The notes under the pieces are model-generated. The model did no database searches. It saw nothing but the letters and a program-made list of their open reading frames with translations, and had not been told where the DNA came from. Below are positions 6,103 to 13,640 of a stretch of 14,690 bases of DNA, in pieces; the first letter of the stretch is position 1, and the number at the start of each line of letters is the position of its first letter. Source of the DNA: JAVBQF01 sp031549195 (lineage in GTDB: Bacteria > Bacillota_I > Bacilli_A > RF39 > UBA660); assembly GCA_031549195.1 (NCBI GenBank), contig JAVBQF010000033.1, forward strand, positions 1 through 14,690, written 5' to 3'. Position numbers and translations under genes: made by a program.

Positions 6103-6138
6103 AACTGGTGCAAAATAATGTTTGCTAGTTTTTATTTC
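6103..6138 (+). terminator. Probable terminator of rsmI-hpt (imperfect stem)
   Basis: GCAAA (6110-6114) pairs with TTTGC (6121-6125). After a 2-base bulge, AACTG (6103-6107) pairs with TAGTT (6126-6130, one G-T). T-rich sequence follows (TTTATTTCTT). The bulge and interrupted T tail make it weaker than the others in the window. Confidence 0.5.
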
Positions 6139-6144
6139 TTCATA

Positions 6145-6173
6145 TTGTTAATTTTTTTATAATATGATATAAC
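6145..6173 (+). promoter_or_regulatory. Probable promoter of the five-helix membrane protein gene
   Basis: TTGTTA (6145-6150), 17-base spacer and TATAAC (6168-6173). A perfect TATAAT at 6158-6163 lies in the spacer but has no -35 at the right distance. Either could be the real -10. Confidence 0.5.
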
Positions 6174-6208
6174 TTATTTATAAGAATATTTGAAAGAGGG
6201 TAAAAATA

Positions 6209-6790
6209 ATGGAGATAGTTTTCTTTGCATTATTGCTAGTAGGTATATATTTTTTTATGTTATATATGCCAACATCAGTGTTACTTGGTGGTAAGAAAAG
6301 TAAGAAAGAGGATAAGGAGTCTTTACTTATGTTTGTAGCAATATCACTGTTAATGGTATTGTTAACGTACTTGTTTGCTAATTTTTATTTGTTAAATGCA
6401 TCAACCGGTACTGTGCAATGTGATTCAATTGCTAATTTATCTTGTTTACTACATGATAGAGTTAATAAGGTAATTAATCCGTCTCTTAATTTAGGTGTTA
6501 TGTTATTTATTCAAATAGCTATTAGTTATGGCTTTACTTATTATATAGCATATCAAATAAGTAGTTTCAAAAGTGGAGCAAGAAGAATGCTTGGAATCAC
6601 TTTGTTTTATGCAACAACACTTGTAATGTCTATGCTTCATTTAATGGTATTATATGAAGTAGCATTCACATCGGGACTTAAATATGTTGGGCTATTTGTA
6701 GCTAATGCATATGTATTAATGCCACTTGTATACCTAGTTTTACTAGCGTATTTCAATAAAGATAAATTGAACGATAAGCAGAGAATTTAA
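6209..6790 (+). CDS. Unknown integral membrane protein (five predicted helices)
   Basis: A 193-residue protein I cannot assign. Predicted helices lie at about 3-25, 40-62, 94-117, 128-152 and 158-181. Basic loops KKSKKEDK (29-36) and KSGARR (121-126) and the Lys/Arg tail place the N-terminus outside and the C-terminus inside. The outer loop between helices 2 and 3 holds C71 and C79, seven residues apart, which could form an extracellular disulfide. No transporter or enzyme motif stands out. AAAGAGGG is the ribosome binding site before ATG 6209. It shares a transcript or near-transcript with the PRPP synthetase 39 bases downstream, separated only by a modest terminator. Confidence 0.7.
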   Translation: MEIVFFALLLVGIYFFMLYMPTSVLLGGKKSKKEDKESLLMFVAISLLMVLLTYLFANFYLLNASTGTVQCDSIANLSCLLHDRVNKVINPSLNLGVMLFIQIAISYGFTYYIAYQISSFKSGARRMLGITLFYATTLVMSMLHLMVLYEVAFTSGLKYVGLFVANAYVLMPLVYLVLLAYFNKDKLNDKQRI

Positions 6791-6804
6791 TAATTCTCCT
6801 TTTT
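6781..6804 (+). terminator. Short hairpin spanning the membrane-protein stop codon (partial terminator)
   Basis: GAGAATT (6781-6787) pairs perfectly with AATTCTC (6792-6798); the TAA stop (6788-6790) forms most of the loop. Only five T follow (6800-6804), so readthrough into the PRPP synthetase gene is likely; that gene has no clear promoter of its own in the 39-base gap. Confidence 0.5.
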
Positions 6805-6829
6805 GTTGGAGTGGAGTAGGAGTAGTATT

Positions 6830-7927
6830 ATGAAGAAAAACAGACTAAAGTTAATTGTATTTGACAATTGTAAAGAGTTAGGGGAAAAGGTTAGTAATCA
6901 CTTAAAAGCTATTTATGATACAGATGAAAATTATCTTGTAAATCAAAGTAGTAGTAGATTTGCTAATGGTGAAGGAAAAGTAAAGATTAATGAAACAGTA
7001 AGAGCTAGTGATCTTTATATTTTATCAGATGTAGGTAATCATAATGTCAGTTATCAAATGCATGGTAATTCACATTTTATGGGGCCAGATGAACATTTTC
7101 AAGATATTAAAAGAGCAATATCAGCAACGAGTGGACATGCAGATAAACTAACAGTAGTTATGCCTCTTTTATATGAGTCAAGACAGCATAATAGAAAAGG
7201 TAGAGAATCATTAGATTGTGCCTTATCTTTACAAGAACTTGAAAGATTGGGCGTAAGAAATATTGTTACATTTGATGCTCATGATCCCAATGTATGTAAT
7301 GCAATCCCAACATTACCATTTGATAACTTTTATCCGACTCATGCGATACTTGATAGGTTAATCGAAGAAGAAAAAGAAAACTTTAATAATTTCTTTGTAG
7401 TAAGTCCTGATATAGGTGCTATGGAACGTGCTAGATACTATGCTGATATGATTGGCAGTGATGTCGGTGTGTTTTATAAAAGAAGAGATTATAGTAAGGT
7501 TGTTAATGGAAAAAATCCAATCGTTGCTCACACTTATCTTGGTGATGATGTTGGTGGTAAAAATGTCATTGTAGTTGACGATATGATCGCATCAGGTAAT
7601 TCAATGTTAGAAGTGTGTGAGGAACTTAAAAGTAGAGGTGCAAAAAATGTTTACTTAATTGCAACATTTGCACTATTTACTGAGGGAACAAAAGTATTTG
7701 AAAAAGCTTATGAAAATAAGATGTTTACAAAATTGTTTTCAACTAACCTAACTTATGTACCAGAGGATATAAAAAAACAATCTTGGTATAGAGAAGTTGA
7801 TTGTTCAAAGCAAATAGCAGTTATAATCAGTACTCTTCATAATAATGATTCTATTGCTCATCTATTTAATGGGAAAGCAGAAATTCTTAAAAAAATACAA
7901 AAATATCAGAAGAGATTTGATAATTAA
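6830..7927 (+). CDS. Ribose-phosphate pyrophosphokinase, divergent class
   Basis: This enzyme makes PRPP from ribose-5-phosphate and ATP, feeding nucleotide synthesis and salvage by Hpt upstream. At 365 residues it is longer than classical Prs (about 315). Recognisable elements are the flexible-loop R118-Q119-H120 followed by NRKGRESLD, the metal-binding FDAHD (148-152), VSPDIGAMERARYYAD (about 191-206) and the PRPP loop VVDDMIASGNS (248-258). Classical Prs has RQD(R/K)K and DDMIDTAGT, so this belongs to the variant class found in Clostridia and Bacilli. Its N-terminal part has an extra block around GNSHFMGPDEHFQDIK, and the C-terminus extends into a basic helix. I chose ATG 6830, preceded by GGAGTAGGAG; an in-frame TTG at 6803 lies before that site. 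Class membership is recalled, not aligned, so I give no symbol. Confidence 0.88.
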   Translation: MKKNRLKLIVFDNCKELGEKVSNHLKAIYDTDENYLVNQSSSRFANGEGKVKINETVRASDLYILSDVGNHNVSYQMHGNSHFMGPDEHFQDIKRAISATSGHADKLTVVMPLLYESRQHNRKGRESLDCALSLQELERLGVRNIVTFDAHDPNVCNAIPTLPFDNFYPTHAILDRLIEEEKENFNNFFVVSPDIGAMERARYYADMIGSDVGVFYKRRDYSKVVNGKNPIVAHTYLGDDVGGKNVIVVDDMIASGNSMLEVCEELKSRGAKNVYLIATFALFTEGTKVFEKAYENKMFTKLFSTNLTYVPEDIKKQSWYREVDCSKQIAVIISTLHNNDSIAHLFNGKAEILKKIQKYQKRFDN

Positions 7928-7953
7928 TGTATAAATTATAAAAGATAACTTAG

Positions 7954-7977
7954 AATATCAGAAATGATATTTTTTTT
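7954..7977 (+). terminator. Terminator after the PRPP synthetase gene
   Basis: AATATCA (7954-7960) pairs with TGATATT (7965-7971) across a GAAA tetraloop, with T continuing to 7977. It isolates the pfl operon from upstream transcription. Confidence 0.8.
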
Positions 7978-7998
7978 GTGGAAAATTTGTATTGTATT

Positions 7999-8007
7999 TG
8001 GTATAAT
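7999..8007 (+). promoter_or_regulatory. Extended -10 promoter of pflB-pflA
   Basis: TGGTATAAT with perfect TATAAT at 8002-8007; the -35 region (near 7979-7984, TGGAAA) is poor. The start near 8014 leaves a leader of about 23 bases with AAAAGGAGAG before the ATG. I looked for a redox (Rex) or FNR operator in the upstream bases and saw none that is convincing. Confidence 0.65.
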
Positions 8008-8036
8008 GAAAATGCGCAAAAAAAGGAGAGATAATA

Positions 8037-10265
8037 ATGAAAGAAGAATGGAATGGATTTAAAGAGGGTAGTTGGTGTGAAGGCATAAATGTATCTGATT
8101 TTATAAAGCTAAACTATACTATGTATGAAGGTGATGATTCTTTTTTAGTGGATAAAACTGAAAAAACTGAGAAAGTTTGGGATAAATGTAGTGATCTATT
8201 AAAAGATGAGTTGAAAAAAGGTGTTCTTGATATAGATACTGAGAGATTCTCATCTATTAATGGATATGAAGCTGGTTATATTGATAGATATAATGAAGTT
8301 GTAGTTGGTCTTCAAACAGATAAACCATTGAAGAGGATTGTAAATCCATATGGTGGTATTCGTATGGTTTATAATTCACTTGAAGCATATGGATATACTC
8401 TTTCTGATGAAATGGATAGAAAGTTCAATGAATATAGAAAGACTCATAATCAAGGAGTATTTGATGCATATACAGCAGATATGAAACTTGCTAGAAAAGT
8501 TGGAATATTAACTGGTCTTCCTGATGCATATGGAAGAGGAAGAATTATTGGAGATTATAGAAGAGTAGCACTTTATGGTATAGATTATTTAATGGCACAA
8601 AAGAAAAATGATTATGATGATCTTAATGGTGCTATGACGGATGAACTAATTAGAAAAAGAGAAGAAGTAGTAGAACAATATAATGCTCTAATTAAGATGA
8701 AAGAAATGGCGTCTAAGTATGGTTTTGATATCTCTATTCCTGCAAGAAATGCTAAAGAGGCAGTACAATGGTTGTACTTTGGATATCTTGCAGCAGTTAA
8801 GGAAAGTAATGGAGCAGCAATGTCTTTAGGCAGAACAGCAACTTTCCTAGATATATACATAGAAAGAGATATAAGAAATGGAATGTTGACAGAGGAGGAA
8901 GCTCAAGAATTAATAGATCAGTTTATAATCAAATTAAGGCTTGTAAGGCATCTAAGAACACCAGAATATGATGAGTTGTTCTCTGGAGATCCAACTTGGG
9001 TAACAGAATCACTTGCTGGTATGACTTATGATGGCAATCCATTAGTTACTAAAAATACATTTAGATATTTACATACTCTAACTAATTTAGGAAGTGCTCC
9101 TGAACCTAATATGACGGTATTGTGGAGTGATAATCTTCCTGAAAACTTTAAAAAGTATTGTGCTAAGATGTCAATTGAGACAGATTCTATTCAATATGAA
9201 AATGATGATTTAATGAGACCTTTATATGGTGATGATTATGCAATTGCTTGCTGTGTATCGGCTATGAAGGTTGGTAAACAAATGCAGTTTTTTGGTGCTC
9301 GTTGCAATTTAGCTAAGGCACTACTTTATTCAATTAATGGTGGAGTAGATGAAGTTAAAGGGTTAAAAGCAATCAAAGGATTTGAAAAGATGACGGAAGA
9401 TATTCTTGATTATGATAAAGTTAAGAAAGAGTATTACAGAATGCTTGAAGCAGTTGCAGGACTTTATGCTAATACAATGAATGTAATTCACTATATGCAT
9501 GATAAATATGCATATGAGGCAGGACAAATGGCGTTACATGATACAGAAGTGGGACATTTAATGGCATTTGGTGTGGCAGGTCTTTCTGTTGTTGTAGATT
9601 CGTTATCTGCAATTAAGTATGCAAAAGTTAAACCAATAAGAAATGAAGAAGGAATAGCAGTTGACTTTGAAGTTGAGGGTGACTTCCCTAAATATGGAAA
9701 TGATGATGATAGAGTAGATTCAATAGCAGCTGATGTGCTTGAAAAATTTTATAATGAACTTAAGAAACATCCATTGTATAAAAATGCTGAACATACATTG
9801 TCTGTTCTTACAATAACTTCAAATGTAGTTTATGGATTAAAAACAGGTGCTACACCAGATGGTAGAAAATGTGGTGTTCCATTTGCACCAGGTGCTAATC
9901 CAATGCATGAGCGTGATATTAATGGTGCTTTAGCGTCGCTTAATTCAGTTGCTAAGATTGACTATTCAGGATGTTGCCGTGATGGTGTATCTAATACATT
10001 TACGATCATACCTGACTCACTTGGAATGAATGAAGATGAAAGAATTAATAATCTAGTAGGTATATTAGATGGCTACTTTAGAAAGAATGCCCATCACTTA
10101 AATGTAAATGTACTAAATAGAGAGATGCTGATAGATGCTATGGAAAATCCTGAAAAATATCCGCTGCTTACAATTAGAGTGTCTGGGTATGCTGTAAGAT
10201 TTAATAGACTTACAAAAGACCAACAAAAAGAAGTAATTTCAAGAACATTCCATGAGAAGTTATAA
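8037..10265 (+). CDS. pflB: Pyruvate formate-lyase (formate C-acetyltransferase)
   Basis: A 742-residue glycyl-radical enzyme that cleaves pyruvate with CoA into acetyl-CoA and formate without oxygen. The catalytic pair is C405-C406 in IACCVSAM. The radical glycine is G717 in RVSGYAVRF, 25 residues from the end, as expected. N-terminal signatures include WNGFKEGSW and RIVNPYGGIRMV; PDAYGRGRIIGDYRR is also typical. Length is close to the 740-760 residues of true PflB, and the CC pair separates it from diol dehydratases and choline-lyase relatives, which have a single catalytic Cys. AAGGAGAG precedes the ATG. The TAA stop overlaps the ATG of the activase gene by one base, so the two are translated together. 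This indicates fermentative, oxygen-sensitive metabolism. Confidence 0.97.
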   Translation: MKEEWNGFKEGSWCEGINVSDFIKLNYTMYEGDDSFLVDKTEKTEKVWDKCSDLLKDELKKGVLDIDTERFSSINGYEAGYIDRYNEVVVGLQTDKPLKRIVNPYGGIRMVYNSLEAYGYTLSDEMDRKFNEYRKTHNQGVFDAYTADMKLARKVGILTGLPDAYGRGRIIGDYRRVALYGIDYLMAQKKNDYDDLNGAMTDELIRKREEVVEQYNALIKMKEMASKYGFDISIPARNAKEAVQWLYFGYLAAVKESNGAAMSLGRTATFLDIYIERDIRNGMLTEEEAQELIDQFIIKLRLVRHLRTPEYDELFSGDPTWVTESLAGMTYDGNPLVTKNTFRYLHTLTNLGSAPEPNMTVLWSDNLPENFKKYCAKMSIETDSIQYENDDLMRPLYGDDYAIACCVSAMKVGKQMQFFGARCNLAKALLYSINGGVDEVKGLKAIKGFEKMTEDILDYDKVKKEYYRMLEAVAGLYANTMNVIHYMHDKYAYEAGQMALHDTEVGHLMAFGVAGLSVVVDSLSAIKYAKVKPIRNEEGIAVDFEVEGDFPKYGNDDDRVDSIAADVLEKFYNELKKHPLYKNAEHTLSVLTITSNVVYGLKTGATPDGRKCGVPFAPGANPMHERDINGALASLNSVAKIDYSGCCRDGVSNTFTIIPDSLGMNEDERINNLVGILDGYFRKNAHHLNVNVLNREMLIDAMENPEKYPLLTIRVSGYAVRFNRLTKDQQKEVISRTFHEKL

Positions 10266-10972
10266 TGATAACAGGTAGTGTTAATTCTATAGAAACATTT
10301 GGTCTTGTTGATGGACCTGGTATTAGAACAGTGGTATTCTTAAATGGTTGTAAGTTAAGGTGTAAGTATTGTCATAATCCCGAAATGTGGCAAATGCACA
10401 ATAACAATTATACTAGTGAAGAATTAGTAGAAAGAATTAAAAAATATAAAGATTATTATGGAACTAATGGTGGTGTAACCTTTTCGGGAGGAGAACCGCT
10501 CCTTCAAAGTAAGTTTTTAATAGAAGCTTTAAAATTATTAAAAAAAGATAGTATTCATACAGCTATTGATACAGCAGGAGTTGGTAATGGGGATTATGAA
10601 GAAATACTTAAGCATGTTGATTTAATAATATTTGATGTTAAACATACTAAGAAAGAAAGCTATAAAGACTTAACTGGATTAGATATAACAGAAAGTCTAA
10701 GATTTATAGAAATAGCTAATAAATTAAACAAGCCATTTTGGATAAGACAAGTTATAATACCAAATCTTACTGATAATATGGAATACTTAAGAGAACTAAA
10801 AGAGTTCTTAAAGAGTATTGAAAATATAGAAAGAGTTGATTTTCTGCCATATCATAAATTAGGAAGTGAAAAATATTCTAATCTTGGAATTAATAATCCT
10901 TATCTAGATATGAAAGAAATGGACAAAGAAGAGTGTAAAAAACTATATGAAGACTTCTTAAAGTTAGAGTAA
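10265..10972 (+). CDS. pflA: Pyruvate formate-lyase activating enzyme (radical SAM)
   Basis: A 235-residue radical-SAM enzyme that installs the glycyl radical on PflB. The [4Fe-4S] motif is C29-x3-C33-x2-C36 (GCKLRCKYCHNPE). VTFSGGEPLLQ (71-81) contains the GGEP SAM motif, and the N-terminal SVNSIETFGLVDGPGIRTVVF is characteristic of PflA. DTAGVG and FDVKHT are further matches. There is no extra ferredoxin-like insert between the cluster motif and GGEP, as expected for PflA and unlike activases of other glycyl-radical enzymes. Its ATG overlaps the pflB stop (TAATG), with only a weak GAGAAG upstream, so translational coupling is likely. Confidence 0.96.
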   Translation: MITGSVNSIETFGLVDGPGIRTVVFLNGCKLRCKYCHNPEMWQMHNNNYTSEELVERIKKYKDYYGTNGGVTFSGGEPLLQSKFLIEALKLLKKDSIHTAIDTAGVGNGDYEEILKHVDLIIFDVKHTKKESYKDLTGLDITESLRFIEIANKLNKPFWIRQVIIPNLTDNMEYLRELKEFLKSIENIERVDFLPYHKLGSEKYSNLGINNPYLDMKEMDKEECKKLYEDFLKLE

Positions 10973-10984
10973 TCTAACTTTTTT
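10960..10984 (+). terminator. Terminator of pflB-pflA, with the pflA stop in its loop
   Basis: AAAGTTAGA (10960-10968) and TCTAACTTT (10973-10981) are perfect 9-base complements with a GTAA (GNRA-type) loop and a T run to 10984. The pflA TAA (10970-10972) lies in the loop. Confidence 0.85.
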
Positions 10985-11031
10985 CTTTTGAATCTTTCCT
11001 TTTTGTGATAAGATTTTTATAGGTGAAGAGT

Positions 11032-11904
11032 ATGAAACTTGCAGATAGTTGGAAAGATTATGAAATAATAGACTGTTCTAATGGGGAAAAATTAGAGCGA
11101 TGGAAAGATGCTTATTTATTAAGACCTGATCCACAAGTAATATGGGATAACGGAGATTTATCAAAAAAATATAAGGATATTATTAATTCGCAGTATGTTA
11201 GAAGTGATAAAGGTGGAGGACACTGGGAGAATTTTAAAAAAACAAAAGAGTTTTGGACAGTTGATTACAATGAATTAACTTTTAATATTAAACAAATGGG
11301 GTTTAAACATACAGGACTATTTCCAGAGCAAGCTTATAACTGGGAGTATTTTATTGATAAAATAAAAGCAAGTAAAAGAGATATAAAAGTACTGAATCTT
11401 TTCGCATATACTGGTGGTGCAACTGTTGCGTGTATTTCAGCTGGAGCACACGTTACACATGTTGATTCTTCTCGTGGTATGGTAGATTGGGCCAAAGAAA
11501 ATGTAAGGTCTTCTAATTTAGACGATACGAAAGCAAGATATATTGTGGATGATGTTATCAAATTTGTAGAACGTGAAATAAGAAGAGGAAATAAGTATGA
11601 TGCAATTATAATGGACCCACCTTCCTATGGAAGAGGATCTAATGGAGAGGTTTGGGATATTGAGCAAGACCTATTTAAATTAGTTAAATTATGTTTAGAT
11701 GTTCTATCAGAAAGACCACTTTTCTTTCAAATAAATTCTTATACTACGGGGTTATCAAAAGAAGTGTTGACAAATATATTAAAAATAACCATTGGTAATA
11801 GATTTGAAGGAGATATACATTCTGAAGAGATAGGGTTACCAATAAGTAATAGTGATTTAGTATTACCGTGTGGAATATATGGAAGATTTGATTCTCATGA
11901 ATAA
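11032..11904 (+). CDS. Class I SAM-dependent RNA methyltransferase (RlmI/RlmK-like)
   Basis: A 290-residue methyltransferase. LNLFAYTGGAT (121-131) is the SAM-binding motif I form typical of the 23S rRNA methyltransferase family related to RlmI/RlmK; HVDSSRGMVDWAKENV follows as motif II and MDPPSYGRG (D195-P-P-S-Y199) as the motif IV. These combinations point to RNA rather than DNA or small-molecule methylation, probably of a cytosine or guanine in rRNA; the exact target is not fixed. It lacks the N-terminal PUA domain of long RlmI proteins and has instead an N-terminal beta-rich segment (about 1-90). I start at ATG 11032, preceded by AGGTGA; a GTG at 11023 lies within that site. Its last 8 bases overlap the pseudouridine synthase gene. 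Confidence 0.85.
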   Translation: MKLADSWKDYEIIDCSNGEKLERWKDAYLLRPDPQVIWDNGDLSKKYKDIINSQYVRSDKGGGHWENFKKTKEFWTVDYNELTFNIKQMGFKHTGLFPEQAYNWEYFIDKIKASKRDIKVLNLFAYTGGATVACISAGAHVTHVDSSRGMVDWAKENVRSSNLDDTKARYIVDDVIKFVEREIRRGNKYDAIIMDPPSYGRGSNGEVWDIEQDLFKLVKLCLDVLSERPLFFQINSYTTGLSKEVLTNILKITIGNRFEGDIHSEEIGLPISNSDLVLPCGIYGRFDSHE

Positions 11905-12559
11905 TTTAGAAATATTATATGAAGATAATCATATAATTGTAGTGGTTAAGCCAAATAATGTTTTAAGTCAAGGAGACGCTACTGGTGATAAAGATATGCT
12001 TACAATTGTTAAAGAGTATATTAAAGTAAAATATAATAAGCCAGGTAATGTATATGTAGGATTAGTTCATAGACTCGATAGACCAGTTGGTGGAATAATG
12101 GTGTTCGCCAAAACATCTAAAGCTGCATCAAGATTAAGCGAACAGGTAAGAAAAGGATTGTTTAACAAAAAATATTTAGCAATTGTGCACGGTATTAACT
12201 TAAAAGCAAATGATGAGTTTATTGATTATTTAATGAAGACTGAAGATGGTAATAGTATCATTGCAGATGAAAAAAAGGGTAAGTATTGTCGTTTAACTTA
12301 CAACTTAATGGCTGTAAATAAGGAGTCAAATTTATCGTTAGTTGAAGTAAATCTTGATACTGGTAGACATCATCAGATAAGGGTACAATTTGCAAGTAGA
12401 GGATTTCCTTTATACGGAGATCAACGTTATGGGAAAAATGATAGAATACAGCTTTCTTTATATGCTTATGAGCTTTCTTTTTATCATCCAATAACAAAAA
12501 AAATACTGACATTTAGAAAAACTCCAAACTTAATTAATAATGTTTGGCAAAACATTTAG
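11897..12559 (+). CDS. RluA-family RNA pseudouridine synthase
   Basis: A 220-residue enzyme that converts selected uridines to pseudouridine in rRNA or tRNA. The catalytic motif is H58-R59-L60-D61-RPVGG with D61 as the nucleophile. It starts with the family's LYEDNHIIVVVKPNNVLSQ and ends with VEVNLDTGRHHQIRVQFASRGFPLYGDQRYG, which is highly diagnostic. There is no N-terminal S4 RNA-binding domain, so it resembles the short RluA/TruC-like branch; the target site cannot be told. ATG 11897 overlaps the methyltransferase stop (ATGAATAA) and follows GGAAGA at 11881-11886; a GTG at 11870 deep inside the upstream gene lacks such a site. The two enzymes form an RNA-modification pair. Confidence 0.92.
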   Translation: MNNLEILYEDNHIIVVVKPNNVLSQGDATGDKDMLTIVKEYIKVKYNKPGNVYVGLVHRLDRPVGGIMVFAKTSKAASRLSEQVRKGLFNKKYLAIVHGINLKANDEFIDYLMKTEDGNSIIADEKKGKYCRLTYNLMAVNKESNLSLVEVNLDTGRHHQIRVQFASRGFPLYGDQRYGKNDRIQLSLYAYELSFYHPITKKILTFRKTPNLINNVWQNI

Positions 12560-12589
12560 TGTAAAGTGAAAATGGTAAAAAAATAGTTG

Positions 12590-12618
12590 TTGCATTTACA
12601 ATTTATATTTGATATCAT
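12590..12618 (+). promoter_or_regulatory. Promoter of the repeat-protein gene
   Basis: TTGCAT (12590-12595), 17-base spacer and TATCAT (12613-12618). The start would fall near 12625, before GGGAG (12638-12642) and ATG 12649. I see no clear terminator between 12559 and this promoter. Confidence 0.5.
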
Positions 12619-12648
12619 TTTACTAGAATAGTATAAGGGAGAAAAAGT

Positions 12649-13569
12649 ATGAGTATTTTTGAATTTTTAAGTTTTGATATTAAAGAATTTGCTACTTCAG
12701 TGGAAGGAATTTGCATTATTGTAGGTATACTTTTATTGATATTAGGAATTATATTTGCATTATCTACAAAGGGAAAGAAAAAGGGAACAGATGCTAAAGA
12801 GGTAACAACACCTGTTGTTAACAGTGAGCCTGCTTTAACACAAGCACCTGTTATGCCAACAGCAGAAGCAACTCCAGTAGTTGAGCCTTCACAAGTTGAG
12901 CAACAAGTACCTGTACAAGAAGAAGTGCCAGTAGTTTTAAATTTAGATGGAGCAGCACCAGTGGTTGAACAGACTCCAGTAGTAGAAGTACCAGCAGCTG
13001 TGGAAGTTGTTGAAACACTACCTCAAGCTCCAATGGTTGATCCAGTCGAAGTGCAAACACCTGTAGTGCCTGTAGTAGAGGTAGCTCCAGTAGTACCAAC
13101 TGTTGAAGAACAAAGAGTAGAGCAAGCATTTACTGCGCCGGTAGTTGAATCGATGCCAGTAGTTGAAATGCCAATGGCTGAAGAAGTACCAACAACTGTT
13201 GAACCAGCAGTTGCAATATATGGTGGAGTAGCTCCAATCGAAGAAACAGTAGCTCCAGTAGTTGAAAGTGTTCCAAGACCAATATATGGTGGAGCAAATC
13301 CTCTTGAAAATACTGGACCAATTCCAACAAATGAAGTTAAGGTTGCATATTCTGGTAATATACCTAGTGAAGCAGTTGTGCCACAAGTAGCAAATGTTCC
13401 AGAAATTCAATCTATGCCAACATTTCAACCAGCACCAGTAGTTGTCGAAACTCCTGTAGTTCCAATGGTTGAAGAAGTTCCAATGGTAATGCCTACAGTA
13501 GCACCTGTTGCTCAAATGCCAGCTGTTACTGAAGCACCAAAAGAAGAAATAGAAACATTAGAATTCTAA
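12649..13569 (+). CDS. Membrane-anchored Pro/Val/Glu-rich repeat protein
   Basis: A 306-residue protein of unknown function. One membrane helix at about 20-39 (ICIIVGILLLILGIIFAL) is followed by basic KGKKKG, so the long C-terminal part should lie in the cytoplasm. From about 55 to the end it is low-complexity: at least seven PVVE units with variants (VPVVEV, APVVES, TPVVPM), acidic and almost free of Lys/Arg. Within this are three spaced motifs: AIYGGVAPIEE at about 189, PIYGGANPLEN at about 211 and AYSGNIPSE at about 233, 21-22 residues apart. The last residues (APKEEIETLEF) are charged. The layout, N-terminal anchor plus extended Pro-rich arm, recalls tethers such as the linker of ZipA but without any globular end domain. 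GGGAG precedes the ATG. It lies between the RNA-modification pair and spoVS with its own promoter and terminator. Confidence 0.75.
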   Translation: MSIFEFLSFDIKEFATSVEGICIIVGILLLILGIIFALSTKGKKKGTDAKEVTTPVVNSEPALTQAPVMPTAEATPVVEPSQVEQQVPVQEEVPVVLNLDGAAPVVEQTPVVEVPAAVEVVETLPQAPMVDPVEVQTPVVPVVEVAPVVPTVEEQRVEQAFTAPVVESMPVVEMPMAEEVPTTVEPAVAIYGGVAPIEETVAPVVESVPRPIYGGANPLENTGPIPTNEVKVAYSGNIPSEAVVPQVANVPEIQSMPTFQPAPVVVETPVVPMVEEVPMVMPTVAPVAQMPAVTEAPKEEIETLEF

Positions 13570-13591
13570 AAGACAAATATGTCTTTTTTTT
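13568..13591 (+). terminator. Terminator at the repeat-protein stop codon
   Basis: AAAAGACA (13568-13575) and TGTCTTTT (13580-13587) are perfect complements around AATA, with T to 13591. The stem begins inside the TAA stop (13567-13569). Confidence 0.85.
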
Positions 13592-13640
13592 CTTATCAAA
13601 ACATATAGTAGTTATAGATAAGAAAGGAAGATGAAATAAC

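Larger units (their letters stand above)
5984..6208 (+). other. Longest intergenic stretch (225 bases): weak terminator, promoter, possible small ORF
   Basis: In order this gap holds a 45-codon open frame continuing in phase after the hpt stop (5984-6118, no ribosome binding site), an imperfect terminator-like hairpin (6103-6138), and the promoter of the next gene (6145-6173). I see no tRNA, known riboswitch or insertion-sequence end. The first 120 bases are otherwise unexplained. Confidence 0.5.

Noticed and set aside
7971..8000. Possible Rex (redox) operator before pflB, starting TTGTGGA
   Set aside because: Only one half site resembles TTGTGAA; the required TTCACAA half is absent at the right distance.
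12851..13515. Three overlapping long reverse-strand open frames (Leu- or Trp/Cys/Tyr-rich)
   Set aside because: They are mirror images of the low-complexity PVVE codon repeat on the + strand. Their composition is absurd for real proteins and they have no ribosome binding sites.
13590..13640. Sigma-H type promoter for spoVS as in B. subtilis
   Set aside because: No match to an AGGAWWW / GAAT pair with correct spacing; only weak TATAGT and TATAGA boxes without -35 elements.
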